This document shows positions 9,870 to 18,761 of a DNA stretch of 64,000 bases, one piece after another. The DNA comes from Edaphobacter aggregans DSM 19364 (GTDB taxonomy: Bacteria > Acidobacteriota > Terriglobia > Terriglobales > Acidobacteriaceae), in the NCBI RefSeq assembly GCF_000745965.1, contig NZ_JQKI01000035.1, positions 1 through 64,000 of the forward strand, written 5' to 3'. The position numbers and the translations under genes were made by a program. The notes below the pieces were generated by a model. The model saw only the letters and a program-made list of their open reading frames with translations. It made no database searches and was not told where the DNA came from. Every line of letters starts with the position of its first letter. Positions within the stretch are counted from its first letter, which is position 1.

Positions 9870-10766
9870 ATGGCCATGGAACTTCAACAGCTTAGGTACT
9901 TTTGTTCGGTCGTTCGATATGGCAGCTTCACAAAGGCTGCAGAGCAGGAAGGGATAGCTCAGCCGACGCTCTCTCTGCAGATTCGCAGATTAGAAAAATC
10001 AGTTGGATCGACCCTCTTTGTGCGGCTGGCCAGGTCAGTACGCTTGACGCACGCCGGGGAGATCTTCTACTCCCACGCAAAGGAAATACTGAGCCGATCC
10101 AAGGTCGCTGAGTCGCAAGTCCGGCAGCTGGAGGATGGCATCCGTGGACCGCTTCGCATTGGCGTGATCCCGACGGTCCTTCCCTACCTGCTCGCACCCC
10201 ACCTTCCCGAATTCTCGACCCTGTATCCGGAGGTCGACATGATTTTGACGGAAGACATCACAACGAACCTCGTCGATAAGCTCCATGCAGGCGATCTCGA
10301 CGTGATCATCGTGAGCCTGCCTCTACGTCAACCTGATCTTGTCTGCAGCGAATTATTACGCGAGCCCCTTGTTCTTGTGGCTCCAAAGGGGCACACACTT
10401 TGTCAGGCACAACCCGCCAAACTGGATCTTTCAGGCGAGCGGCTTCTCCTTTTGAAGGAAGGTCATTGCTTTAGGGACGACATGCTTATTGCCTGCAAGC
10501 GAGGCAGCGCGGAGATGGCACCCGTCTTCGAGTCCGATCACTTTGGATCCATCTTTCCTCTGGTAGCCTCGGGAGCCGGAATAACGATCGCGCCGCGAAT
10601 GGCGGTGATCCAGGCTGATGGCTGTGCTGTCATGCCCCTGCCTAAGGAGCAGTCGAGGCGCATTGGTTACGCGCGTCTCAAAAGCAGCGCCAAATTCAAG
10701 ACATTGACTGCTTTTACGAAGTGGTTGCGAACCGTAGCAGAATCGGTCGCAAAGCCAGACGCATAG
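9870..10766 (+). CDS. LysR-family regulator (OxyR-like), next to katA
   Basis: 298 aa from 9870; a second ATG at 9876 is equally possible. Residues about 3-62 are a LysR winged HTH (QLRYFCSVVRYGSFTKAAEQ, then QPTLSLQIRRLEK). The rest is a periplasmic-binding-like effector domain. Location between catalase and ferrochelatase genes is typical of OxyR-like peroxide sensors. OxyR senses peroxide through two Cys about nine residues apart in the effector domain; this protein has a Cys in ELLREP-flanking sequence (LVCSELL) and Cys in HTLCQAQ and GHCFRDD, so a redox role is possible but not proven. The 3' end lies within a direct repeat shared with 7785-8040. Confidence 0.88.
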   Translation: MAMELQQLRYFCSVVRYGSFTKAAEQEGIAQPTLSLQIRRLEKSVGSTLFVRLARSVRLTHAGEIFYSHAKEILSRSKVAESQVRQLEDGIRGPLRIGVIPTVLPYLLAPHLPEFSTLYPEVDMILTEDITTNLVDKLHAGDLDVIIVSLPLRQPDLVCSELLREPLVLVAPKGHTLCQAQPAKLDLSGERLLLLKEGHCFRDDMLIACKRGSAEMAPVFESDHFGSIFPLVASGAGITIAPRMAVIQADGCAVMPLPKEQSRRIGYARLKSSAKFKTLTAFTKWLRTVAESVAKPDA

Positions 10767-10909
10767 AAACTCGCACTAGCCGCGTCAATGGTGCGCTTTC
10801 ACAGCTACTCGGAAAATGCAATATCAACCATAGCCCAGGCGATCTACCTCCACGCTTGCTGAGGCGATATGCTCAAGTTACTTCGGTGAGTAACGGCGCG
10901 ACTGCAGAT
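10654..10909 (+). repeat. Direct repeat copy 2 (end of intact lysR plus 3' flank)
   Basis: Partner of 7785-8040. It covers the last 37 codons of the lysR gene and about 140 bp beyond its stop. The remaining stretch to the hemH start (10910-11031) holds no gene that I recognise. Confidence 0.85.
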
Positions 10910-11031
10910 GCTCTTGCCCAACAGTTGGACGATCCGGAGATACTCGGGATTTTGAAACTGGCCCCAAAGGCCGATTGAAGATGTGAATGCAGTAAACGGT
11001 GTGCACCGATCTGGTGGTGAATGGAGTTGAG

Positions 11032-12108
11032 ATGAAAAAGGAAATTCAAGCTAACCCAAAAGAAGCGGTCCTGTTGCTCGCGCACGGAACTCCGGACGTG
11101 CTCGGAGAGATGGAAGAGTACCTCAAGCTTGTAACCGGTGGACGCGGTGTTCCGCCTCAGGTTGTGCATGAGCTTCAGGAGCGATACGCTGCAATCGGCC
11201 TCCGTGACACACCCTCAATTGCAGGTCCGCACCTGACTCGCTGGACGATGCGGCAAGCAGACCGTTTGCGTGAGCGCCTGGGCTACCCGGTGTATGTCGG
11301 CATGCGTAATTGGAAGCCGTTCATCCGCGACGTCGTCGATGACATGAGGTTGGCTAGTATCGAAAGAATAAGGGCGATTTGCCTGGCGCCTCAGAACTCA
11401 CGGACCAGCGTTGGTCTGTTCAAACGGGCAGTCGAGAATGCGGTTTCTGGATCGTTCTCTGTCGACTTCGTCGCAGGTTGGGCGGACCATCCCATGCTCA
11501 TCGATGCCTTCGCGCAGAGGATGCAGGCAGCGTTGAGTGCCGCTCGATCGAAACGTCACGACCGTGTCGCCGTTTTGTTCACGGCGCACTCAGTTCCGAC
11601 ATGTACTATCGAACCTTCCGAGGCCCCGGTTGAATACCACGGGATGATCCTGGCGCACGGTCCCGACAGCTATGCGGATGACTGCAAAGAAACAGCCCGG
11701 TTGGTTGCTGAGGAGTTGAAGGATATCCTGAGCCCCGATGACTGGTGCTTCGCGTTCCAGAGTCAAGGCATGAGCGGTGGGCCGTGGATCGGTCCAACCG
11801 TCGAGGACACCTTGTCGCAGCTGAAGGCGGATGGTTACGAAACGGTTGTCATCCAGCCCGTTGGCTTTCTCTGTGATCACGTTGAAGTCCTCTACGACAT
11901 CGACATCGCGTTTCAGGAGACAGCAAAGAATCTGGGACTGAAGTTGATTCGCGCTGGGAGCCTCAACGACTCCAGTCTTCTCATCGATGCGCTAGCGGAC
12001 CTTGCGCTGTACGGCAAGGACTATCCCGCCTCCAGTTCATCAGCTTCGGTAGATGCATTCCTCCACCGGAATGCCGGTAGTCCCAATTTGAATAAGCTCA
12101 CTGCTTGA
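11032..12108 (+). CDS. hemH: Ferrochelatase (likely coproporphyrin type)
   Basis: 358 aa from the ATG at 11032, preceded by GGAGTTGAG; an ATG-like GTG at 10999 would add 11 unlikely residues. The N-terminus (LLLAHGTPDVLGEMEEYL) and the metal-site region with FTAHSVP (His in an AHS motif), FQSQGMSGGPWIGP and QPVGFLCDHVEVLYDID, including the conserved His and acidic residues, are all present, so the enzyme should insert iron into a porphyrin. Nearby remains of hemQ suggest it makes coproheme (CpfC type), but the sequence alone does not decide between coproporphyrin and protoporphyrin. It probably supplies heme for the neighbouring catalase. Confidence 0.93.
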   Translation: MKKEIQANPKEAVLLLAHGTPDVLGEMEEYLKLVTGGRGVPPQVVHELQERYAAIGLRDTPSIAGPHLTRWTMRQADRLRERLGYPVYVGMRNWKPFIRDVVDDMRLASIERIRAICLAPQNSRTSVGLFKRAVENAVSGSFSVDFVAGWADHPMLIDAFAQRMQAALSAARSKRHDRVAVLFTAHSVPTCTIEPSEAPVEYHGMILAHGPDSYADDCKETARLVAEELKDILSPDDWCFAFQSQGMSGGPWIGPTVEDTLSQLKADGYETVVIQPVGFLCDHVEVLYDIDIAFQETAKNLGLKLIRAGSLNDSSLLIDALADLALYGKDYPASSSSASVDAFLHRNAGSPNLNKLTA

Positions 12109-12118
12109 CACTCGCGCA

Positions 12119-12152
12119 GCGGCCGAGATCTGAGAGACGAGATCTCGGCCGC
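12119..12152 (+). terminator. Strong hairpin after hemH
   Basis: Perfect 13-bp stem GCGGCCGAGATCT / AGATCTCGGCCGC with an 8-nt loop, 11 nt after the hemH stop. No U tract follows, so it may be a bidirectional or factor-assisted terminator. Confidence 0.65.
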
Positions 12153-12811
12153 ACACCGAGTATGTCCTGCGTGACACAAACAGCCTGTCGGCGTTTCATC
12201 CTGTCAGCACACGCTTGAATTGCCCAATCCTCTTCAAGGACAATTTCCCTCTGTATGTTGGCGGATGCAATGGATCAACTGAATCAAGCTCCAATTAGTG
12301 CGACGCCGGTTGCGGACTCAATTTGGCAACAAGCTGTTGCCAAATTAAGTCCCCGTGTTGGGAACAAGAGGTTCGCTCGCACTTCCAAGATTCTCCAATT
12401 GGCATGGCGACAAGGAAGTGCAGCGTTGTCGATGAGCGTGTATTCGACGGATGCGGTGGGGCAGGGAAGTCCGTTTTGACTTTGACTAACCGTGCTGACC
12501 TCTATATCGTCCTATAGCGCGTAGCCTACAGACTGCAACGGGCGCGACGATAGGGGAGGGGAGTTCACAAAGATCCTCCCATCCGCACTTGCGGTTACGC
12601 CATTCCAGATCGTGATCGCTTTGAGCGATCGCCTCAAGCCCGTCGTTTGGATTCTCCGGGACTGCCGCCATGGACCTAACGGCAAGCATGGCGAGCCACG
12701 CGAAACATACTAACCGTGCAAACTTGCCGCCACGGCATCCCGGATGCCGATGTTCCGTCTCCGCTTTCGCGCACACCGATGGAGCAAACTTACCTCGGGA
12801 CGGAAGCAATC
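12153..12811. other. Gene-poor stretch with a perfect inverted repeat
   Basis: No gene that I can support. An open frame at 12255-12479 (74 codons, plus strand) has no recognisable domain. Inside it, 12320-12346 is a perfect 12-bp inverted repeat (AATTTGGCAACA, 3-nt loop, TGTTGCCAAATT), which could be an operator or hairpin. Confidence 0.4.
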
Positions 12812-13032
12812 ATTCCACCGTCGACTCTTAATGACCAAGATCAAGAAATTGCAAATCCGTAAGAAACACAATATTCCCACGAGCCCCACGAATTCCGCGA
12901 AAACCTCGATAAACAAATCAGCCTGATCTCGCCTGTTTTTCAAGCACTTATGGTTGGCATTCGGTTTGCATCCACAATCGTATCAGGGCCGGGACATACA
13001 TCTCGGCGGGAGGCGATGCCAATGACCTTCAA
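12812..13032 (+). repeat. EBP-tail / sigma-54 / STAS cassette, copy A (decayed)
   Basis: The first part (12815-12870) matches the end of the EBP gene at 22614-22670 (ATGACCAAGATCAAGAAATT here against a coding copy there). Then come an AATTCCGCGAAAACC segment (12890-12910), a sigma-54 promoter at 12955-12970 and a STAS start (GATGCCAATGACCTTCAAA, ATG at 13016). The STAS gene stops being recognisable after six codons; a different gene fragment follows. Confidence 0.75.
12955..12970 (+). promoter_or_regulatory. Sigma-54 promoter of cassette copy A
   Basis: TGGCATTCGGTTTGCA: GG and GC ten bases apart, matching TGGCAY(N5)TTGCW. It precedes the fragment at 13051 and then the GMC oxidoreductase gene. 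Confidence 0.7.
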
Positions 13033-13050
13033 ATCAGAGACACATACAAA

Positions 13051-13335
13051 TTGGAGAACACAAATGAGAGACTGAGAGACACGCCACAAAGCAGTGGAAT
13101 TCTGCACACGGACCTCGCGAACTTGGCAATCGAGGCCCACGGAGGGATGGAACGCTGGAAAGCAGTTCGAGTTTCTGACAACTCGGTGGTTCAGGCGGTG
13201 TCCTCTGGGCGTGAAAGGAAAGGCCGGATCCTGGAGCGCACAAGCGTCAAAGTGGATTTACGGAAAGAGCGGGCGTCGCATTGGCCCTTTGTGCCCACCG
13301 ATTGCTACCCAACTGGTTCTTACGGCCTAGACTGA
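13051..13335 (+). pseudogene. N-terminal fragment of the protein family seen at 44326-45048
   Basis: About 94 codons from a TTG with GGAG beside it. Residues about 24-40 (LANLAIEAHGGMERWKAV) match the start of the 240-aa protein at 44326 (LLARIFDAHGGMDRWNRY), and the alignment fades after about 60 residues. The frame ends early, so the product would lack most of the family's length. The intact relative follows an alcohol dehydrogenase; this one precedes a GMC oxidoreductase, so the family may be associated with oxidoreductases. Function is unknown. Confidence 0.55.
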
Positions 13336-13353
13336 CGTAGAGGGAGATGCAGG

Positions 13354-13434
13354 ATGAACACATCGCCATCGCCAATTAAAAGGCGCGCGCGGTTCTTCAC
13401 TCGACCGCGTACTTCTAGTCGCACCATCGTTGCA
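13354..13434 (+). repeat. Second repeat type, copy 1
   Basis: About 80 bp nearly the same as 26402-26482 (ATGAACACATCGCCATCG, then AAGGCGCGCGCGGTTCTTCA). It contains a CGCGGTT/GACCGCG hairpin. It lies between the gene fragment and the GMC gene. An open frame of 75 codons (13354-13581) runs through it but has no family match; its C-rich end (CPSCGCACSGEPTCAAC) is of unknown meaning. Confidence 0.7.
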
Positions 13435-13559
13435 GGGGGGGGTGCCGAGAAGGGCAAGAAAGTGAAACCCAGAGAGACAGAGGGACTGCGACAGGCGCTG
13501 CAATCGGCGTCAATCAAGCTTTGCCCTAGTTGCGGTTGCGCATGTAGCGGTGAACCTAC

Positions 13560-15224
13560 GTGCGCAGCATGCTTTCTATAAATATTGAGATAATGCGAGG
13601 ACGTCTAGTGGTGGAACCATCAAAAGAATCTGAGTTGAGTGCGAATTTCTCGGTACGAGTGGCTCAGAATCAGCAGAGGCTGGCTGAGAATATCTTGAGC
13701 GCATACGACTTTGTCATCTGCGGAGCCGGCAGTTCCGGTTCGGTTGTAGCTCGACGACTTGCGGAGAATGCCAACGTGAAGGTGCTGCTTCTGGAAGCAG
13801 GAGGGACTGATGATTTGCCCTCCTGCACAGATCCCAACCTCTGGCCGTCGACACTCAAATCAGATCTGGCCTGGCAGTTTGAAACACAGCCAGAAAAGCA
13901 TCTTCAAGAGCGCACCATCCCATACCCAATGGGAAAGGTTCTTGGTGGAGGGTCCAGCATCAACGCGTGCGTATGGGCCGTAGGTCACAAGAATGACTGG
14001 GACTTCTTCGTAGAATGTACAGGGGACCCGGCATGGAGTCACGAAGCCGTTCGCAAGCTATATCACCAGATCGAGGACTGGCGCGGAGACGGAGATATTA
14101 AGTACCGCGGATGCAATGGTCGAGTTTATGTAGCACCGAATCCCAACACACCTCTAGCGCCCGCCTTTCTCGAAGCAGCAGAGGCGGCCGGACTTCCACG
14201 GTTCGACACTCAGAATGGTCCTCTGATGGAATCGGACGGCGGCTGCTCCATAGCCGAATTGAATGTCCAAGATGGGAGGCGCCAGTCCATCTTCCGCTCC
14301 TATACCTATCCCGTGATGGACCGTCCCAATCTGACCGTACTGACAAGGGCAATCGTCACGAAGATCCTCTTCTCTAGCAACAAGGCAACGGGTGTGGAAT
14401 TCATTCACCTGGGCAAAGTAATCACCGTACTGGCGGGTGTGGAGGTTGTGGTTTCATCTGGCGCGATACAGACTCCAAAGCTGCTGATGCAGTCCGGGAT
14501 TGGTCCACGCGACCAACTCGTTCGCTTTGGTATACCAGTCATTAACCACCTGCCTGGTGTTGGCCAGAACCTTCAGGACCACCCGCTATCGGGCTGTCTC
14601 TGGGAAGCACCGGAGTCCCCCGAATCGACTTCTATGCTGACACAGGCCATTGCCCTGTGGAAGAGCGCTCCTGAGAAACTCTCTCCGGACGTGGCTGCGT
14701 TCCTGATTGCACGCCCGCTTGCCACGGAGAATGGAGTAGGCAAGCCGAAGAAACTGATCTGCGGAATTCGGTCGGCTGTGCTTCAGCCCAGAAGCCGTGG
14801 CCAATTGCTCTTGACTGGTCCGCAGGCCTCGGACGGCATGCGCATCGAGCCGAACCTCTTATCAGATCCGATGGATATGAACGCTGCTCTAACTGCCATC
14901 AACTTCTGTCGTGAGCTAGGGAATTCGCCTTCCTTGCGAGCAGTCGTTGATCGCGAGTTGGAACCGGGGACGCTCGACGATGCAGCTATGGAAGGCTACC
15001 TGCGGCGTACCGTACAAACCTTCTGGCACCAGAGTTGTACGGCGAAGATGGGTAACGATGACATGTCGGTAGTCGGCGGCGACTTGTTGGTACATGGAGT
15101 GCAGGGACTTCGAATCGCCGACGCTTCGGTGCTTCCTCGTATTACCACGGGCAACACTATGGCACCTTCCGTCGTGATTGGAGAGCGAGCAAGCGCCGCC
15201 ATACGAAGCTGCCATAGCGTCTAA
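13560..15224 (+). CDS. GMC-family FAD oxidoreductase (choline/alcohol dehydrogenase-like)
   Basis: Up to 554 aa; the true start may be 13560, 13569 or 13593 because the FAD fold begins only at about residue 49 (YDFVICGAGSSGSVVARRL). The GMC signature GKVLGGGSSINACVWAVG (about 122-139) and the C-terminal domain with the catalytic His region (TFWHQSCTAKMG) and FAD-closing segment (GLRIADASVLPRITTGNTM) are complete. Such enzymes oxidise primary alcohols, choline or sugars and pass electrons to quinone or oxygen. No signal peptide is visible, so it is probably cytoplasmic. It is the first intact gene behind the sigma-54 cassette copy A. Substrate unknown. Confidence 0.92.
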   Translation: MRSMLSINIEIMRGRLVVEPSKESELSANFSVRVAQNQQRLAENILSAYDFVICGAGSSGSVVARRLAENANVKVLLLEAGGTDDLPSCTDPNLWPSTLKSDLAWQFETQPEKHLQERTIPYPMGKVLGGGSSINACVWAVGHKNDWDFFVECTGDPAWSHEAVRKLYHQIEDWRGDGDIKYRGCNGRVYVAPNPNTPLAPAFLEAAEAAGLPRFDTQNGPLMESDGGCSIAELNVQDGRRQSIFRSYTYPVMDRPNLTVLTRAIVTKILFSSNKATGVEFIHLGKVITVLAGVEVVVSSGAIQTPKLLMQSGIGPRDQLVRFGIPVINHLPGVGQNLQDHPLSGCLWEAPESPESTSMLTQAIALWKSAPEKLSPDVAAFLIARPLATENGVGKPKKLICGIRSAVLQPRSRGQLLLTGPQASDGMRIEPNLLSDPMDMNAALTAINFCRELGNSPSLRAVVDRELEPGTLDDAAMEGYLRRTVQTFWHQSCTAKMGNDDMSVVGGDLLVHGVQGLRIADASVLPRITTGNTMAPSVVIGERASAAIRSCHSV

Positions 15225-15292
15225 CGCTTCCGGCGCAGCGGTCTAAGTTCGCCTCTGGCGACGGTGTCTGACCGGGTGAAGGCGTAGCGGTC

Positions 15293-15356
15293 CTCTCGAA
15301 AGAGGAGCGGCTGATCCTGCTGCGGCTCCTCAAAAAACTGGGAAAGGGAAGGTAGG
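15293..15356 (+). pseudogene. MarR-like regulator, 3' tail relic
   Basis: The 20 or so codons before the TAG at 15354 read VLSKEERLILLRLLKKLGK, the style of the last helix of MarR-family regulators (LT..E...L..LL.KL). Nothing upstream in this frame extends the match. It is one of several orphan regulator tails in this window. A short match, so weak. Confidence 0.3.
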
Positions 15357-15413
15357 ATGAATCTTAGCGGAAGCACGATGATTCACGATCCTGAGCCCCA
15401 ACAATTCAGCGGA

Positions 15414-18400
15414 TCAGTCGAGATTGGAGTCTTCACCCTTCAATCGAAACAGATTGCTCATCTTTGCAAACAGAGCCTGCCGAAGGGAACTACTGGGCCG
15501 GAAGATGATGCCTCCGGGGACGACCAGCTTAATTTCGGTTCCGGAGGTTGAGGTCACGAGTGTCAGTTTGCCGCCGACGCGATCCGCCCGCTCCCGCATT
15601 CCCTGCAGCCCGAAGTGCCCGTCCTTCCCTTTATCTGTAATCGATGGGTCGATACCTATGCCGTTGTCACTGATACGCAGCGTAAGCTCCTGCGAATATC
15701 TGAGCTCGATCGCTAATTGGGTGGCCGAAGAGTGCAGACAGGCATTGCGTATCGCTTCATACCCGATGCGATAAACCTCATCACGGACGACTGGATGCAT
15801 CTCACTGGCATCACCGAGCACAGAAAACTTGACCGTCATTGATCTCGGAACGAAGCCATTCTCCGTTGCCCTCTGTAATGCCTCCGCAAGATCGTTCTTC
15901 TGTGTGGTTGAGGTGCGCAGCGAATTCAATGCTGCTCGTCCCTCCTGGATTGCGCGAGCAAGCCACTCGGAGAGCTGTTCCATAGCCCGGTGCATTTGGA
16001 CGGGGTCGCTGGACCGTTTCAGTGCATGATCCGCAACCAACTTGCTACCTTGAACAGTCTGGAGGAATGCATCATGGAGCTCTCTTGCCATGCGCGTGCG
16101 TTCCGCCAGCCGTTCGTCGAAGCGGGCGCTGGCGGCATTTGCGATCTGCCGAAGTCGTACTCGATACAGCACCCACACTACGAGTAAACTGGCAACCACA
16201 CACAGAACACGGAGCCAACCCGTTTGATACCACGCGGGCGCAACACTGAAGTTGAGCTTGGCTCCGAGTTCATTCCATACACCATCATTGTTGCACGCGA
16301 TTACCCGGAAGACATATTTTCCAGGCCCGAGATTTGTGTAAAACGCTTGCCGGCGCGAACCTGCGTCATGCCATTCGTCGTCCCAACCTTCCATCTTGTA
16401 GCGGAACCGTACTCGCTCAGGTATCGAAAGACTTAAGGCCGTGTAGTCGATTCGAAGATTCCGGGTTAAGGCGGGAAGTGACAGGTCGATAAAGCTGGAA
16501 TATGTTCTATCGTCGGCGACGACAGCTCGAATCACCACCGGTGGTGGAAATGGATTCTTAAGGATATGAGAAGAGTCTATCCGCGCAACTCCCGCGCGCG
16601 TGGCAAACCAAAGCAAGCCATCGTCGCCCCGAATTGCTCCCGACGAATAAGTACCACCTCGCTGGAGTTGCTCGGGCAGATCGCTAATGAGATCAAAGAC
16701 CTCGAAGTCTACCCCGTGTCCAGGATGCTGGAGCGCATTTTCAATCTCAGTTTGAGAAATGTGAACGATACCTACGTCAGCACTGAGCCACAGTCCATCA
16801 TCCGGCGACGCAACCATACCTGTAATCGATCCAAATCCGCGGCCGTCGGCCCTCGTAAGGACTTTGAACCGGTCTCCGCGCAGATACGACAATCCAGACT
16901 CCCCGCCGACCCAAACCTGCCGATTACCTTCAAGGATGACATTGAATGGACCGGTTGTAAGACCATCGGCCTCGCTGAACGTCCGAATCCTGCCGTGGTC
17001 TATCTCTGCTACTACGTTTCCGTAGGCGAGCCAAACATGATCCGCAGCATCTGTAAACGCATAGTTGGCCGCCCAATCTGGATGTTGTGACAGGACTTCA
17101 ACAAATCTCCAAGCTCCATCCTTCCATACAAATTCGCCGCTGCCTCCAAACGAGACCCAAACGCTCCCCGATCCATCTTTTGTTATGGAGGAAGCAATAA
17201 TCGGTTCCCTTGGTGTTGTGGAGAGGCTCAACTTTTCTACTTGTTCAGGGGGAGGAATTCTTGTGAATTTATCGTGTTTCCATTGCCAGAGTGAATTTCT
17301 TGCGCTAATCCATATGGAGGCGTCTGGATCGCGGTATGCCGTCATTACATTTGTGGGGGCCTTCAATGCACGTTTGTGATCTTGGACTCTTAAGACCGGC
17401 ACGGTCTTATCTCCACTTGAGCCAACCCATATATCGCCGTGGTTTCCTGGGACTAAACTGAAACTGTCGCCGGGCAACGAATACCATTGAAGATTACGAT
17501 AGCGAAATCGGTCAAGTCCGCCATCGGTTCCGACCCAGATATTCCCCTCTCGATCCTCCAGGAGGGTTTCAACAACGTCGTCCGTTAATCCTCGCACGTG
17601 GGTGAATTTTTCTGAGATCTCCTTGGATTTGCGGGTGTGCGCTTGCTCCGGAAACGGAATCCGAGTTAGGGTATCGCCCCCAATCCAAAGTTCGCCATCT
17701 CGATCGAACAAAGCAGCCCTCGCATGCATGTGAAGGTCAGGTAGTTCCTCAATCTTTCCGTCTCTGCTGCGGCGTATGACGCGTACAGCGTCCTTATCGT
17801 TATCATGAAAAATGATCGTTCCATCCGGTGCTTGGATAAAGGCAAACACCCGACCTGTTCGGATTCCGGTATCCTGAAACCGCTTTTCTCCTTCGGGCAA
17901 AACAAGGATCTGGTTTCTTGCGGCAACCCAGAGTGTTCCGTCCCGGTCAACCAAAAGCTTCCAGGCCGACTTCTGCGGGAAGTTCCAATCGGTACGGATT
18001 GTTCGCCACCGCAGTCCTTCTAGCCGAGTGAAACCGCCTACGACTGCAGCCCATACAGTTCCTGTTCGATCCTGGGCGAAGGATCGAACAGCACTGACTG
18101 GAAAACCATCGCGCTCGGAGTAATTGGTCACGTGTCCCTGCCTTAGAAAACTCGCACCTCCTCTGGCGTAGCCGATCCACAAGCCTCCGTCATAGACAGA
18201 CAAGAGAGCTGAAACGAAATTGGAAGGAAGTTGGCCTGTTTGTGCTCCATATCGCTCGAAGGAGATACCGTCGAACCTATAAAGACCGTCGGTCGTTCCA
18301 ACCCATAGAAAGCCGTCCGTTGTTTGCGCCAACGCCGTTACAGTTCCGTTGAGTCCATTCCGGGCGTCCCACGAAGAATGGTATAGCTCATCGAGGGGCT

Positions 18401-18557
18401 GACAGGGATTTAATGCAAAGAGGGACACGCACAGGAGCATCGGCAAGATGCCGTTCGCAATCAGCGACATGTTCCAGCGCCACCCAGCCGACGTTGATGT
18501 TAGAGCACCAAATGGTGACGGACTAGCGTTGAGCGGGAGGGAGCGCAATTTGCTCAT
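15414..18557 (-). CDS. Hybrid sensor kinase: beta-propeller sensor, Y_Y_Y domain, HisKA_3 kinase
   Basis: 1047 aa. A membrane segment near residues 30-48 (possibly a signal anchor) is followed by about fourteen propeller repeats of the Reg_prop type (WVGTTDGLYRFDG, IWVGTDGGLDRF and similar) spanning residues about 55-690, then a Y_Y_Y domain (about 710-775, FRYKMEGWDDEWHDAG), one membrane helix (about 785-805), a HisKA_3 dimerisation domain (RMARELHDAFLQTVQG, phospho-His near 843) and a HATPase_c domain with GIGIDPSI and GHFGLQGMRERA. This layout is common in Acidobacteriota and Bacteroidota, where it senses periplasmic saccharides or other ligands. A NarL-type regulator lies just upstream in the same direction, so the two are a pair. 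Confidence 0.93.
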   Translation of the reverse strand: MSKLRSLPLNASPSPFGALTSTSAGWRWNMSLIANGILPMLLCVSLFALNPCQPLDELYHSSWDARNGLNGTVTALAQTTDGFLWVGTTDGLYRFDGISFERYGAQTGQLPSNFVSALLSVYDGGLWIGYARGGASFLRQGHVTNYSERDGFPVSAVRSFAQDRTGTVWAAVVGGFTRLEGLRWRTIRTDWNFPQKSAWKLLVDRDGTLWVAARNQILVLPEGEKRFQDTGIRTGRVFAFIQAPDGTIIFHDNDKDAVRVIRRSRDGKIEELPDLHMHARAALFDRDGELWIGGDTLTRIPFPEQAHTRKSKEISEKFTHVRGLTDDVVETLLEDREGNIWVGTDGGLDRFRYRNLQWYSLPGDSFSLVPGNHGDIWVGSSGDKTVPVLRVQDHKRALKAPTNVMTAYRDPDASIWISARNSLWQWKHDKFTRIPPPEQVEKLSLSTTPREPIIASSITKDGSGSVWVSFGGSGEFVWKDGAWRFVEVLSQHPDWAANYAFTDAADHVWLAYGNVVAEIDHGRIRTFSEADGLTTGPFNVILEGNRQVWVGGESGLSYLRGDRFKVLTRADGRGFGSITGMVASPDDGLWLSADVGIVHISQTEIENALQHPGHGVDFEVFDLISDLPEQLQRGGTYSSGAIRGDDGLLWFATRAGVARIDSSHILKNPFPPPVVIRAVVADDRTYSSFIDLSLPALTRNLRIDYTALSLSIPERVRFRYKMEGWDDEWHDAGSRRQAFYTNLGPGKYVFRVIACNNDGVWNELGAKLNFSVAPAWYQTGWLRVLCVVASLLVVWVLYRVRLRQIANAASARFDERLAERTRMARELHDAFLQTVQGSKLVADHALKRSSDPVQMHRAMEQLSEWLARAIQEGRAALNSLRTSTTQKNDLAEALQRATENGFVPRSMTVKFSVLGDASEMHPVVRDEVYRIGYEAIRNACLHSSATQLAIELRYSQELTLRISDNGIGIDPSITDKGKDGHFGLQGMRERADRVGGKLTLVTSTSGTEIKLVVPGGIIFRPSSSLRQALFAKMSNLFRLKGEDSNLD

Positions 18558-18761
18558 TTTTGTCTGTTTCCAAGCTTGCCTGTCATCGTCAGCTTTGCCT
18601 TAGGTCCCCAGCCACTCTGCAAATAGAGCAACCGAACAGCTCCTGGAGCACGATTGCTCAAGCCAAAACATCAAACAATCAATTTAACGGGTCTGTTCCA
18701 CTTTGGAAACCACGTTATCTTCGGTGAATTACCTGAACTTTTTACAGGTCGGGCAAACGGT

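Noticed and set aside
10910..11031. Possible small gene between lysR and hemH
   Set aside because: The open frame there starts inside the lysR end and has no ribosome site; part of it belongs to the direct repeat.
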